This document shows positions 1 through 6,293 of a DNA stretch of 9,146 nucleotides, in pieces. The notes under the pieces were generated by a model, which did not search any database, was not told where the DNA came from, and was given only the letters and a program-made list of their open reading frames with translations. Source of the stretch: Savagea sp. (lineage in GTDB: Bacteria > Bacillota > Bacilli > Bacillales_A > Planococcaceae); NCBI GenBank assembly GCA_030152265.1, contig JASLHQ010000140.1, forward strand, positions 1 to 9,146, given 5' to 3'. A program made the translations under genes and the position numbers. How positions within the stretch are numbered: position 1 is the first letter of the stretch; every line of letters starts with the position of its first letter.

Positions 1-292
1 CGGTAAAACGACTGCTCAAAAAATCTTAGCAGAAGCAGGTGTTTCTGAGGACACACGTGTTCGTGATTTAACTGATGCAGAACTCGATAAAATTCGTGAA
101 GTAATCGACGGCTTAAAAGTAGAGGGAGACCTTCGCCGTGAGACATCACTTAACATTAAACGTTTAATGGAGATTGGAAGCCTTCGTGGTATCCGTCACC
201 GTCGTGGTTTACCAGTTCGTGGTCAAAACACGAAAAACAACGCTCGTACTCGTAAGGGTCCGAAACGTACAATCGCAGGTAAAAAGAAATAA
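1..292 (+). CDS. rpsM: 30S ribosomal protein S13, 5'-truncated by window edge
   Basis: Only the last 96 codons plus TAA are visible, with the first whole codon at base 2. The full protein is about 121 residues in Bacillales, so roughly 25 N-terminal residues lie outside the window. S13 sits in the head of the 30S subunit and contacts 16S rRNA, the 50S subunit and P-site tRNA. The visible part begins with GKTTAQKIL of the helix-two-turns-helix region, continues through the RRETSLNIKRL segment, and ends in the basic tail (RGIRHRRGLPVRGQNT, then KGPKRTIAGKKK) that reaches toward the P-site tRNA. It is followed after 30 bases by rpsK, as in the standard rpmJ-rpsM-rpsK-rpoA-rplQ order, and is co-transcribed with it. 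Nothing unusual is seen. Confidence 0.97.
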   Translation, partial: GKTTAQKILAEAGVSEDTRVRDLTDAELDKIREVIDGLKVEGDLRRETSLNIKRLMEIGSLRGIRHRRGLPVRGQNTKNNARTRKGPKRTIAGKKK

Positions 293-322
293 TCTTTCAA
301 GTAAAGGAGGTCTATTAATACA

Positions 323-712
323 ATGGCACGCAAACAACAAACTCGTAAACGTCGTGTGAAAAAGGTTATCGAATCTGGTATTGCACACATTCGTTCAACA
401 TTTAACAACACGATCGTAACAATTACAGATGTACACGGAAACGCAATTTCTTGGTCAAGTGCAGGTGCATTAGGCTTTAGAGGTTCACGTAAATCAACTC
501 CGTTCGCTGCACAAATGGCTGCTGAAACAGCTGCTAAAACAGCAATGGAACACGGTTTGAAAAACTTAGAAGTAACAGTTAAAGGTCCAGGAGCAGGTCG
601 TGAAGCTGCAATTCGTTCACTTCAAGCTGCAGGCTTAGAAGTAACTGCAATCCGTGACGTAACTCCAGTTCCACATAACGGTTGCCGTCCACCAAAACGT
701 CGTCGTGTATAA
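323..712 (+). CDS. rpsK: 30S ribosomal protein S11
   Basis: The product is 129 residues, the normal length for Bacillales S11. It is a primary component of the 30S platform and helps shape the mRNA path near the E site. A basic N-terminus (ARKQQTRKRRVKK) leads into the S11 core. The family signature is clear: KGPGAGRE at residues 87-94 and the highly basic C-terminus from DVTPVPHNG (112-120) to PPKRRRV. The ATG start has a near-perfect ribosome binding site, AAAGGAGGT at 303-311. The gene lies between rpsM and rpoA in the usual superoperon order, so it should be expressed as part of the same transcript. No anomalies. Confidence 0.98.
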   Translation: MARKQQTRKRRVKKVIESGIAHIRSTFNNTIVTITDVHGNAISWSSAGALGFRGSRKSTPFAAQMAAETAAKTAMEHGLKNLEVTVKGPGAGREAAIRSLQAAGLEVTAIRDVTPVPHNGCRPPKRRRV

Positions 713-771
713 TGGGATTTTTTCCATTTGATACATCATTGCCGTCTATGGAACGCAATTTCATATGGAAC
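711..771 (+). other. rpsK-rpoA spacer with possible hairpins and a direct repeat
   Basis: The 93-base gap between rpsK and rpoA is long for this operon. It holds the octamer TATGGAAC twice (747-754 and 764-771, 17 bases apart). Upstream, TTCCAT at 722-727 is complementary to ATGGAA in either copy, so two mutually exclusive hairpins can be drawn. A small hairpin AATGG/CCATT (711-715 with 724-728) is a third possibility. No terminator and no convincing sigma-A promoter is visible. It could be an RNA processing or regulatory spacer, or chance. Confidence 0.25.
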
Positions 772-805
772 AAATCAACTAAGACGTTTAGGAGGGTAAA
801 TCGAA

Positions 806-1750
806 ATGATCGAAATTGAAAAGCCGAAGATTGAAACGATTGAATTAAGTGAAGATGGAACATTCGGTAAGTTTGTTATCGAACCTTTAGAACGTGGTTA
901 TGGGAATACTTTAGGGAATTCATTACGCCGTGTCTTATTATCTTCATTACCTGGAGCTGCTGTAACATCGATTCAAATCGATGGAGTGCTCCATGAATTT
1001 TCAACTATCGAAGGTGTCGTTGAAGATGTAGCGACGATCATTTTAAATATTAAAAAGCTTGCGCTTAAAATTTACTCAGACGATGAAAAAGTAATCGAGA
1101 TTGATGTGAAAGGTGAAGGTGTCGTAACTGCTGCAGATATTATGCATGACAGTGATGTCGAAATCTTAAACCCGGATCTTCCAATCGCAACGATTGCGAA
1201 AAATGGTCATTTACGTATGCGTATGTACGCAATGCGTGGTCGTGGCTATGCACCATCTGAGCAAAATAAACGTGAAGATTTAGCGATTGGTGTCATCCCA
1301 GTCGATTCAATTTACACTCCGGTTTCACGCGTTAACTTCCAAGTGGAAAATACACGTGTCGGTCAAAGTACTAACTTTGATAAATTGACATTTGACGTTT
1401 GGACTGATGGAAGCATCGGTTCAAAAGAGGCTGTATCTCTCGGAGCTAAAATTTTGACAGAGCACCTTAATATTTTCGTCAACTTAACTGACGAGGCACA
1501 GGCTGCTGAAATTATGGTCGAAAAAGAAGAGGATCAGAAAGAAAAAGTTCTTGAAATGACTATTGAAGAATTAGACCTTTCTGTTCGTTCATATAACTGC
1601 TTGAAACGTGCAGGAATCAACACTGTTCTTGAGTTAACAAACAAAACTGAAGAAGAGATGATGAAAGTACGTAACTTAGGACGTAAATCTTTAGAAGAAG
1701 TGAAGTCTAAATTAGACGAGCTCAGCTTAGAATTACGTACAGAAGATTAA
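806..1750 (+). CDS. rpoA: DNA-directed RNA polymerase subunit alpha
   Basis: The product is 314 residues, the expected full length. The alpha dimer is the scaffold on which beta and beta' assemble, and its C-terminal domain binds UP elements and activators. The N-terminal domain covers about residues 1-230 and includes the dimerization segment LERGYGNTLGNSLRRVLLSSLPG (28-50) and the conserved KREDLAIGVIPVDSIY region (155-170). An acidic linker (about 235-250) leads to the C-terminal domain. That domain keeps the DNA-contacting residues: R261, N264, C265 and K267 in VRSYNCLK, then G292, K294 and S295 in NLGRKSL, matching E. coli R265, N268, C269, K271, G296, K298 and S299. The ribosome binding site AGGAGGG lies at 790-796. 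Overall a standard gene in its standard place before rplQ. Confidence 0.98.
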   Translation: MIEIEKPKIETIELSEDGTFGKFVIEPLERGYGNTLGNSLRRVLLSSLPGAAVTSIQIDGVLHEFSTIEGVVEDVATIILNIKKLALKIYSDDEKVIEIDVKGEGVVTAADIMHDSDVEILNPDLPIATIAKNGHLRMRMYAMRGRGYAPSEQNKREDLAIGVIPVDSIYTPVSRVNFQVENTRVGQSTNFDKLTFDVWTDGSIGSKEAVSLGAKILTEHLNIFVNLTDEAQAAEIMVEKEEDQKEKVLEMTIEELDLSVRSYNCLKRAGINTVLELTNKTEEEMMKVRNLGRKSLEEVKSKLDELSLELRTED

Positions 1751-1783
1751 TTTACAACCGGTATTGTAAGGAGGGAAACTGTA

Positions 1784-2164
1784 ATGTCATACAGAAAACT
1801 TGGACGTACAAGTTCACAACGTAAAGCGTTACTTCGTGATTTATCAACGGATCTCATCATTAATGAGCGCATCCAAACGACTGAAACACGTGCAAAAGAG
1901 TTACGCTCAGTAGTTGAAAAAATGATCACACTCGGTAAACGCGGTGATTTACACGCACGCCGTCAAGCTGCAGAGTTTATCCGTCGTGAAGTTGCAATCG
2001 TAACGGACGAAGAGGGTAACGAAGAGGAAGTGTACGCACTTCAAAAATTATTCGACGATATCGCACCACGCTATGCAGAGCGTCAAGGTGGATACACACG
2101 TATCATGAAAGTTGGTCCACGTCGCGGAGACGCTGCACCGATGGTTATCATCGAACTCGTTTAA
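1784..2164 (+). CDS. rplQ: 50S ribosomal protein L17
   Basis: The product is 126 residues. L17 is a 50S protein near the polypeptide exit tunnel. The start MSYRKLGRTSSQRKALLRDL and the helical segment TRAKELRSVVEKMITLGKRGDLHARRQA are typical, as is the C-terminus GGYTRIMKVGPRRGDAAP ending in MVIIELV. Compared with my memory of the 120-residue B. subtilis protein, it carries about six extra, mostly acidic residues in the loop at about 73-85 (VTDEEGNEEEVYA); longer loops here occur in other Bacillales. AAGGAGG at 1768-1774 fixes the ATG. It is the last gene of the alpha operon: a strong terminator begins seven bases after the stop codon. Confidence 0.97.
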   Translation: MSYRKLGRTSSQRKALLRDLSTDLIINERIQTTETRAKELRSVVEKMITLGKRGDLHARRQAAEFIRREVAIVTDEEGNEEEVYALQKLFDDIAPRYAERQGGYTRIMKVGPRRGDAAPMVIIELV

Positions 2165-2170
2165 TATAAA

Positions 2171-2209
2171 ATGGTGTGTCTGTCGTACGCACAGTCACAC
2201 TATTTTTTT
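2171..2209 (+). terminator. Intrinsic terminator of the ribosomal/alpha operon
   Basis: ATGGTGTGTCTGT (2171-2183) pairs with ACAGTCACACTAT (2191-2203): a 13-position stem with one G-U pair and one T-T mismatch, and a 7-base loop. The stem is followed directly by seven T residues (2203-2209). It lies immediately after rplQ and should end the superoperon transcript. Confidence 0.9.
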
Positions 2210-2240
2210 ACACTAATTCATTTATACGACAATGAAAAGC

Positions 2241-2318
2241 AGAGTGTCACGATTGGTTACATGATAACTGGTCTAGCTCTACGTACCTCATCCGCTTTGC
2301 CGGATTGAGCCCTGGCAA
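2241..2318 (+). other. Gene-free segment with RNA folding potential between two terminators
   Basis: Two hairpins can be drawn. Hairpin A pairs GATTGGTTA (2251-2259) with TAACTGGTC (2265-2273) around a CATGA loop, nine consecutive pairs including three G-U, and may be extended by AGAG (2241-2244) with CTCT (2277-2280). Hairpin B pairs ATCCG (2290-2294) with CGGAT (2301-2305) around loop CTTTGC, extended by CTC (2287-2289) with GAG (2307-2309) across a one-base bulge. The loop of B (TTGC, 2297-2300) can pair with GCAA (2315-2318), giving a possible pseudoknot. A strong terminator follows at 2330. I do not recognise a riboswitch class or a clear promoter. It may be a 3'-UTR element downstream of rplQ, a small RNA or a regulatory leader. 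Confidence 0.4.
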
Positions 2319-2329
2319 TGAATAGATAT

Positions 2330-2364
2330 GTGCGCATTTCTCAGGATGAGGTGCGCGCTTTTTT
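2330..2364 (+). terminator. Second intrinsic terminator upstream of the ecf promoter
   Basis: GTGCGCATTTC (2330-2340) pairs with GAGGTGCGCGC (2348-2358) over 11 continuous pairs with three G-U, around a 7-base loop, followed by six T residues (2359-2364). No recognisable gene lies between this and the rplQ terminator, so it either is a back-up terminator or ends a separate short RNA. It lies upstream of the ecf promoter and so does not attenuate transcripts from that promoter. Confidence 0.85.
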
Positions 2365-2381
2365 ATTTGAATTTTTTGATA

Positions 2382-2410
2382 TTTACTGTTTGGTAAACTT
2401 AATATATAAT
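2382..2410 (+). promoter_or_regulatory. Sigma-A promoter of the ecf operon
   Basis: A -35 box TTTACT (2382-2387) and a perfect -10 box TATAAT (2405-2410) are separated by 17 bases. Transcription would start near 2417, giving a leader of about 27 bases before ecfA1. It is placed just after a strong terminator, so the ecf genes are probably transcribed independently of rplQ. Confidence 0.75.
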
Positions 2411-2421
2411 TTAGTTAACAA
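2391..2421 (+). promoter_or_regulatory. Putative BirA-like (biotin repressor) operator
   Basis: TGGTAAAC (2391-2398) and GTTAACAA (2414-2421) form an interrupted inverted repeat with a 15-base spacer. This resembles the Gram-positive BirA operator pattern, roughly TTGTwAAC-N14-16-GTTwACAA, as I recall it. The right half matches fully and the left has one deviation (G for T at the second base). The repeat spans the -10 box, so a bound protein would block RNA polymerase. BioY-type biotin transporters use the shared ECF module encoded downstream, which makes biotin control plausible. It could still be a chance match in AT-rich DNA. Confidence 0.45.
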
Positions 2422-2443
2422 TAGGAAGTTGAGGTGGAATGGA

Positions 2444-3274
2444 ATGGCAATTGTACAAGGAGAAGAGATTAACTTCTCTTATGATGAAGAAGGCCCTCGC
2501 GTACTTCAAGATGTTTCATTTACGATTGAACGTGGCAAGTGGATCGCTATCGTTGGACATAATGGTTCGGGGAAATCGACACTCGCTAAACTGATGATCG
2601 GGTTGTATTTACCAACGGACGGTAGTTTAAAAATGTTCGGAGAAGATTACACGGAAGAAAATGTTTGGAACATCCGAGAGCGTATCGGTGTCGTCTTTCA
2701 AAATCCAGACAATCAGTTTGTCGGAACGACGGTACAAGATGATGTCGCGTTTTCTTTAGAAAATCGTGGGGTTCCTTATGAACAAATGCGAGAACGTGTA
2801 ATGGAAGTGTTGCGTCAAGTGAGTATGGATCAGTTTCTCGATGCAGAACCGCACCATTTATCAGGTGGTCAAAAGCAACGTGTGGCGATTGCAGGTGCCA
2901 TTGCATTGCACCCCGAACTTCTCATTTTAGATGAAGCGACGTCGATGCTCGATCCTCAAGGACGAGAAGATGTTATGCGTACAGTAACGGAATTGAAAGA
3001 AACGACCGATGTGACAGTCATTTCAATCACACATGATTTAGAGGAAGTCTTACTTGCAGATGAAGTACTCGTCATGAATGAAGGGAAGCTTCTTTTCCAG
3101 ACGACACCTGAAGAAATGTTCCGTCATGGAAAACAGTTAGAAGAAATCGGGCTCGATTTACCATTCACTCTCCGTTTAGCAAATTTACTTAAAAGAGAAG
3201 AGATTAACGTCGCGCATGAATTGACGGAAGAAAAGTTGGTGGAACAGTTATGGACATTGTATTTCAACAAGTAG
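2444..3274 (+). CDS. ecfA1: ECF transporter ATPase subunit EcfA1
   Basis: The product is 276 residues (formerly CbiO1/YbxA). It is one of the two ATPases that form the EcfA1-A2 heterodimer, which with EcfT powers many vitamin- and metal-specific S components. All ABC motifs are present: Walker A GHNGSGKST (38-46), Q-loop Q86 in VFQNPDNQ, signature LSGGQKQR (139-146), Walker B LLILDEA with E164, D-loop SMLD (167-170) and H-loop H197. The substitution of A for P after the Walker B glutamate is common in this subunit. I chose the ATG at 2444 because GAGGTGG (2431-2437) lies six bases upstream. The in-frame ATG at 2318 would translate through a terminator and the promoter. The gene overlaps ecfA2 by 25 bases. 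No S component is encoded nearby, which fits a shared module. Confidence 0.93.
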   Translation: MAIVQGEEINFSYDEEGPRVLQDVSFTIERGKWIAIVGHNGSGKSTLAKLMIGLYLPTDGSLKMFGEDYTEENVWNIRERIGVVFQNPDNQFVGTTVQDDVAFSLENRGVPYEQMRERVMEVLRQVSMDQFLDAEPHHLSGGQKQRVAIAGAIALHPELLILDEATSMLDPQGREDVMRTVTELKETTDVTVISITHDLEEVLLADEVLVMNEGKLLFQTTPEEMFRHGKQLEEIGLDLPFTLRLANLLKREEINVAHELTEEKLVEQLWTLYFNK

Positions 3275-4119
3275 GGTATCGCTACGCTGCGGATACACCG
3301 TTTGAAACGAAAGCGTTAGAAGATGTCAACCTTCATATTAAAAGTGGCTCTTTCACTTCACTCGTCGGTCATACAGGCTCTGGTAAGTCGACTGTTCTGT
3401 TACATATGAACGGTTTATTGAAGCCGACGACGGGTACGGTTCGAATTGGTGAAACGACAGTTGAGCGCTATACGAAAGGAAAAGTGTTACGTGACTTACG
3501 TTCGAAAGTCGGGATTGTCTTTCAGTTTCCTGAACATCAACTGTTTGAAGAGACGGTTGAAAAGGATATTATGTTTGGCCCGATGAACTTCGGGATGGAA
3601 GAAGAACGAGCACGCCAAAAAGCACATGAACTCGTCGCACTTTTAGGATTACCGGAAGACGTTTTACAAAAATCCCCCTTTGATTTATCAGGAGGTCAAA
3701 TGCGTCGTGTTGCGATTGCGGGTGTTTTAGCTTTTGAACCGGAAGTGCTCATTTTAGATGAACCGACAGCAGGACTCGATCCTCGTGGTCAGAAAGAAAT
3801 TATGAATTTATTTTTGCGCTTGCATGAAGAACAAAATCTCACGACGATTTTAGTGACACATAGTATGGAAGACGCGGCGCGTTATGCGGACGATATCGTC
3901 GTTATGAATGCGGGAACATCCGTCGCTCAAGCGAGTCCTGAAGAAGTGTTTAGTACGAATATCGCACTCGATAACGGATTGGAGTTGCCGCAAGTGTATC
4001 ATTTCCAAAGGCAACTTGAAGAAAAGTTAGGTCGTTCTTTCGGAGAAGTTTGTTTAACGGAAGAACAATTTGTACGAGCATACAGCCGTCTACTGAAAGA
4101 GAGGGATGTTCATGCTTGA
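3250..4119 (+). CDS. ecfA2: ECF transporter ATPase subunit EcfA2
   Basis: The product is 289 residues (formerly CbiO2/YbaE), the partner ATPase of EcfA1. Motifs in order: Walker A GHTGSGKST (40-48), Q-loop Q92 in VFQFPEHQLFEETV, signature LSGGQMRR (146-153), Walker B VLILDEP with catalytic E171, D-loop AGLD (174-177) and H-loop H204. The C-terminal extension (about 235-289) matches the ECF family, where it takes part in ATPase dimer contacts. The FQFPEHQLFE stretch is typical of EcfA2 and separates it from EcfA1. The ATG lies inside the 3' end of ecfA1, preceded only by a weak GGTGGA (3238-3243), so translational coupling to ecfA1 is likely. The stop codon overlaps the start of ecfT. Confidence 0.94.
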   Translation: MDIVFQQVGYRYAADTPFETKALEDVNLHIKSGSFTSLVGHTGSGKSTVLLHMNGLLKPTTGTVRIGETTVERYTKGKVLRDLRSKVGIVFQFPEHQLFEETVEKDIMFGPMNFGMEEERARQKAHELVALLGLPEDVLQKSPFDLSGGQMRRVAIAGVLAFEPEVLILDEPTAGLDPRGQKEIMNLFLRLHEEQNLTTILVTHSMEDAARYADDIVVMNAGTSVAQASPEEVFSTNIALDNGLELPQVYHFQRQLEEKLGRSFGEVCLTEEQFVRAYSRLLKERDVHA

Positions 4120-4915
4120 GAAAATGATTATCGGTAGGTACGTACCCGGTACAAGCTTTGTTCATCGCTTAGACCCGCGTTCGAAACTATTATTTATTTT
4201 TTTCTTTATTTTCACAGTCTTTTTGGCGAATGATCTTTTATCATATAGCTTATTGTTAGCATTCACTTTCTTCGCTGTTTGGCTGACGCAAATTCCGTTT
4301 CGTTTTTTATTTAACGGATTGAAAATTGTATTTTATTTAATTTTATTTACATTTTTAATGCATGTCGCCTTTACAAAAGGTGGAGAAGTGTTGTTTTCAA
4401 TTGGCCGTTTTCACATTTATGAAGAAGGGCTGAAACAAGGATTTTTCATTTCGATTCGATTTTTCACGTTAATTTTTATGACGACTTTATTAACGTTAAC
4501 GACGTCACCGATTTCTGTGACAGATGGTGTTGAGAAATTGCTGAATCCTTTAAATGCATTGAAATTTCCTGTCCACGAATTAGCGTTAATGATGTCGATT
4601 GCTTTACGTTTCATCCCGACATTGATGGACGAGACAGATAAAATTGTGAAAGCGCAAGTAGCGAGAGGATCCGATTTAAATACTGGGACATTAAAAGAAC
4701 GTTTCCAAGCGGTCGTTCCTCTTTTAATTCCACTCTTTATTAACTCATTTAAACGGGCGACCGATTTAGCGGTAGCGATGGAAGTGAGAGGATACCGTGG
4801 AGGCGAAGGGCGTACGAGATATCGTCAGCTCGCTTGGCAAGGGCGTGATACGCTCGTATTACTCGTACTTTTTGCTTTTTCAGGGGTACTTTTGTATTTG
4901 CGAATGAAAGGATAA
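4112..4915 (+). CDS. ecfT: ECF transporter transmembrane coupling protein EcfT
   Basis: The product is 267 residues (formerly CbiQ/YbaF). It is the membrane subunit that links the ATPase dimer to the S component. The N-terminus MIIGRYVPGTSFVHRLDPRSKL is the family hallmark. Hydrophobic segments at about 26-44, 45-62, 70-88, 112-131 and 246-263 are the likely membrane spans. The long cytoplasmic coupling helices carry the two Arg-Gly motifs that dock into the ATPase grooves: ARG at 184-186 and VRG at 225-227 (in MEVRGY). I prefer the ATG at 4112 to the one at 4106: AGAGG (4100-4104) is then seven rather than one base away, and the four residues before MIIG match the B. subtilis protein as I recall it. 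It overlaps ecfA2 by eight bases. Confidence 0.93.
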   Translation: MLEKMIIGRYVPGTSFVHRLDPRSKLLFIFFFIFTVFLANDLLSYSLLLAFTFFAVWLTQIPFRFLFNGLKIVFYLILFTFLMHVAFTKGGEVLFSIGRFHIYEEGLKQGFFISIRFFTLIFMTTLLTLTTSPISVTDGVEKLLNPLNALKFPVHELALMMSIALRFIPTLMDETDKIVKAQVARGSDLNTGTLKERFQAVVPLLIPLFINSFKRATDLAVAMEVRGYRGGEGRTRYRQLAWQGRDTLVLLVLFAFSGVLLYLRMKG

Positions 4916-4921
4916 CGATGC

Positions 4922-5668
4922 ATGCGACGTTTAAAAGCGATTGTACAATATGATGGCACCCACTTTAACGGGTATCAAATTCAAGATGAAGGACGAACAG
5001 TCCAACAACAGATCGATCGCGCTTTGCGCAAAATCCATAAAGATGATTCGATTATTTCTGTCGCGAGTGGACGAACAGATACAGGTGTTCACGCACTCGG
5101 GCAAGTGATTCACTTCGATACGCCTCTCACCATCCCAGAAGAGCGATGGTGTATCGCAATGAATACGTTGTTGCCGAGCGATGTTCGAATCATTGCGGTA
5201 GAAGAAGTTGCGAGCGATTTTCATGCGCGTTATGACGCGACAGGTAAAACGTATCTTTACAAATGGGAACGAACGCCTATTCAAAGTCCGTTTCATCGGA
5301 ATTATGCGGTGCATATCGGTTATCAATATCCTGATGTCGATAAGATGCGCCAAGCAGCGCAACATTTTGTCGGCACGCATGATTTTACGAGTTTTTGTTC
5401 GACGAAAACAGCGACGACAAATCGTGTACGAACGATTCAAAAGCTATCGATTGAAGAGTTTGGCGATGAATTGCATATGACGATTGAAGGCGACGGATTT
5501 TTATACAATATGGTGCGAACGATTGCAGGTATGCTTTTAGCGGTCGGAAGAGGACAATATGATCCTGATTCAATCGTTGAAATACTCGCTGCGAAAAATC
5601 GTAAAAAAGCAGCGAAAACAGCGCCATCACACGGTTTATACTTAGTTGAAGTACACTATGGTGAATAA
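4922..5668 (+). CDS. truA: tRNA pseudouridine(38-40) synthase TruA
   Basis: The product is 248 residues, normal for the family. TruA converts uridines 38, 39 and 40 in the anticodon stem-loop of tRNAs to pseudouridine in the cytoplasm. The N-terminal YDGTHFNGYQIQ (10-21) and the active-site motif GRTDTGVHALGQ (50-61) with catalytic D53 are intact, as are the later GTHDFTSF (151-158) and EGDGFLYNMVRTIAG (189-203) blocks. The gene begins six bases after ecfT; AAAGGA at 4907-4912, overlapping the end of ecfT, is the probable ribosome binding site. An out-of-frame ATG at 4918 overlaps the true start (ATGCATG) but encodes nothing recognisable. ecfA1-ecfA2-ecfT-truA is the normal Bacillales order and probably one operon. 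Confidence 0.96.
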   Translation: MRRLKAIVQYDGTHFNGYQIQDEGRTVQQQIDRALRKIHKDDSIISVASGRTDTGVHALGQVIHFDTPLTIPEERWCIAMNTLLPSDVRIIAVEEVASDFHARYDATGKTYLYKWERTPIQSPFHRNYAVHIGYQYPDVDKMRQAAQHFVGTHDFTSFCSTKTATTNRVRTIQKLSIEEFGDELHMTIEGDGFLYNMVRTIAGMLLAVGRGQYDPDSIVEILAAKNRKKAAKTAPSHGLYLVEVHYGE

Positions 5669-5701
5669 TACAACTTTCCCGTGTGTTTTCAATAAAAACG
5701 C

Positions 5702-5730
5702 TTGACTTTACTAACAATAAAAGATATGAT
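5702..5730 (+). promoter_or_regulatory. Sigma-A promoter of rplM-rpsI
   Basis: TTGACT (5702-5707) and TATGAT (5725-5730) are separated by exactly 17 bases, each one base from consensus. Transcription would start near 5737, giving a 5' leader of about 97 bases before rplM that contains the hairpin at 5751-5789. No clear terminator separates truA from this promoter, so read-through from the ecf-truA operon may also contribute. Confidence 0.75.
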
Positions 5731-5750
5731 ATTAAATGGTATTTCAATAA

Positions 5751-5789
5751 CCCCACAAGTAGCCCCGGAAAGCTCATTTGTGTTTAGGG
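5751..5789 (+). ncRNA. Putative L13 leader (rplM autoregulatory RNA)
   Basis: CACAAGTAGC (5754-5763) pairs with GCTCATTTGTG (5772-5782) to give ten base pairs with one bulged C (5775) and one G-U pair, around the loop CCCGGAAA. Beyond a TTTA internal bulge, CCC (5751-5753) can pair with GGG (5787-5789). Firmicutes carry a conserved L13 leader at this place, thought to mediate feedback by L13. Size, location and shape fit that family; I could not compare it with the family model. No terminator follows, so control would act at translation or mRNA stability. Confidence 0.65.
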
Positions 5790-5833
5790 ATAGAGAAAAC
5801 GAGATTCGTAGTTTATATTTAGGAGGAACGAAA

Positions 5834-6271
5834 ATGCGTACAACATTCATGGCAAAAGCTAACGAAGTAGAGCGCAAGTGGTTAGTTGTAGACGCTGAAG
5901 GTCAAACTTTAGGTCGTTTAGCAACAGAAGTCGCTGCACTCTTACGTGGAAAACATAAACCAACGTTTACACCACATGTTGATACAGGCGATAACGTAAT
6001 CGTCATCAACGCTGAAAAAATTCATTTAACAGGTAACAAAATGAAAGACAAAAAATACTACCGTCACTCAGGTTACACAGGTAGCATTAAAGAACGTTCT
6101 GCAGAAGAGATGATCAATCGTCACCCAGAACGCGTAATCGAACTCGCTGTAAAAGGTATGCTTCCACGTGGTCCACTCGGAAGTGCAAACTACCGTAAAC
6201 TTCACGTTTACGCTGGCGAGAATCACCCACACGCAGCACAACAACCAGAAGTATACACACTTCGCGGTTAA
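5834..6271 (+). CDS. rplM: 50S ribosomal protein L13
   Basis: The product is 145 residues, the usual Bacillales length. L13 is an early-assembling 50S protein that binds 23S rRNA. Recognisable parts are the start MRTTFMAKANEVERKWLVVD, GRLATEVAALLRGKHK (27-42), the RHSGYTGSIKE block (77-87) and the family signature KGMLPRGPLG (107-116) followed by the YAGENHPH segment. I chose the ATG at 5834 because AGGAGG (5821-5826) lies seven bases upstream and the protein start matches the family. The frame stays open upstream to 5702, but that would translate the promoter and leader hairpin. It forms a two-gene operon with rpsI, separated by 19 bases. Confidence 0.97.
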   Translation: MRTTFMAKANEVERKWLVVDAEGQTLGRLATEVAALLRGKHKPTFTPHVDTGDNVIVINAEKIHLTGNKMKDKKYYRHSGYTGSIKERSAEEMINRHPERVIELAVKGMLPRGPLGSANYRKLHVYAGENHPHAAQQPEVYTLRG

Positions 6272-6275
6272 TTAA

Positions 6276-6293
6276 AGAGGAGGAAAACCTTTG
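6276..6293 (+). promoter_or_regulatory. rpsI ribosome binding site and TTG initiation codon
   Basis: AGAGGAGG (6276-6283), seven spacer bases, then TTG (6291-6293). The strong Shine-Dalgarno match at normal spacing decides the non-ATG start. Confidence 0.85.

Noticed and set aside
2318..2443. Upstream in-frame extension of ecfA1 from an ATG at 2318
   Set aside because: The 42 extra residues would be translated from a strong terminator, the sigma-A promoter and the operator-like dyad, lack a ribosome binding site and do not resemble EcfA1 N-termini. The ATG at 2444 has GAGGTGG at correct spacing.
4106..4111. ATG at 4106 as start of ecfT
   Set aside because: The ribosome binding site AGAGG is only one base away; the ATG at 4112 has normal spacing and the family N-terminal length.
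4931..5440. 169-residue open frame on the minus strand within truA
   Set aside because: It is antisense to the conserved truA coding region, has no recognisable domain and no good ribosome binding site; it reflects codon bias of truA.
5683..5701. GTGTTTT/AAAACGC hairpin between truA and the rplM promoter as a terminator
   Set aside because: The stem is short and A-T rich and is followed by TTGACT rather than a T run, so I do not call it a terminator.
5702..5833. Upstream in-frame extension of rplM from 5702
   Set aside because: It covers the promoter boxes and the leader hairpin. L13 normally begins with MRTTFMAK, which starts at 5834 after AGGAGG.
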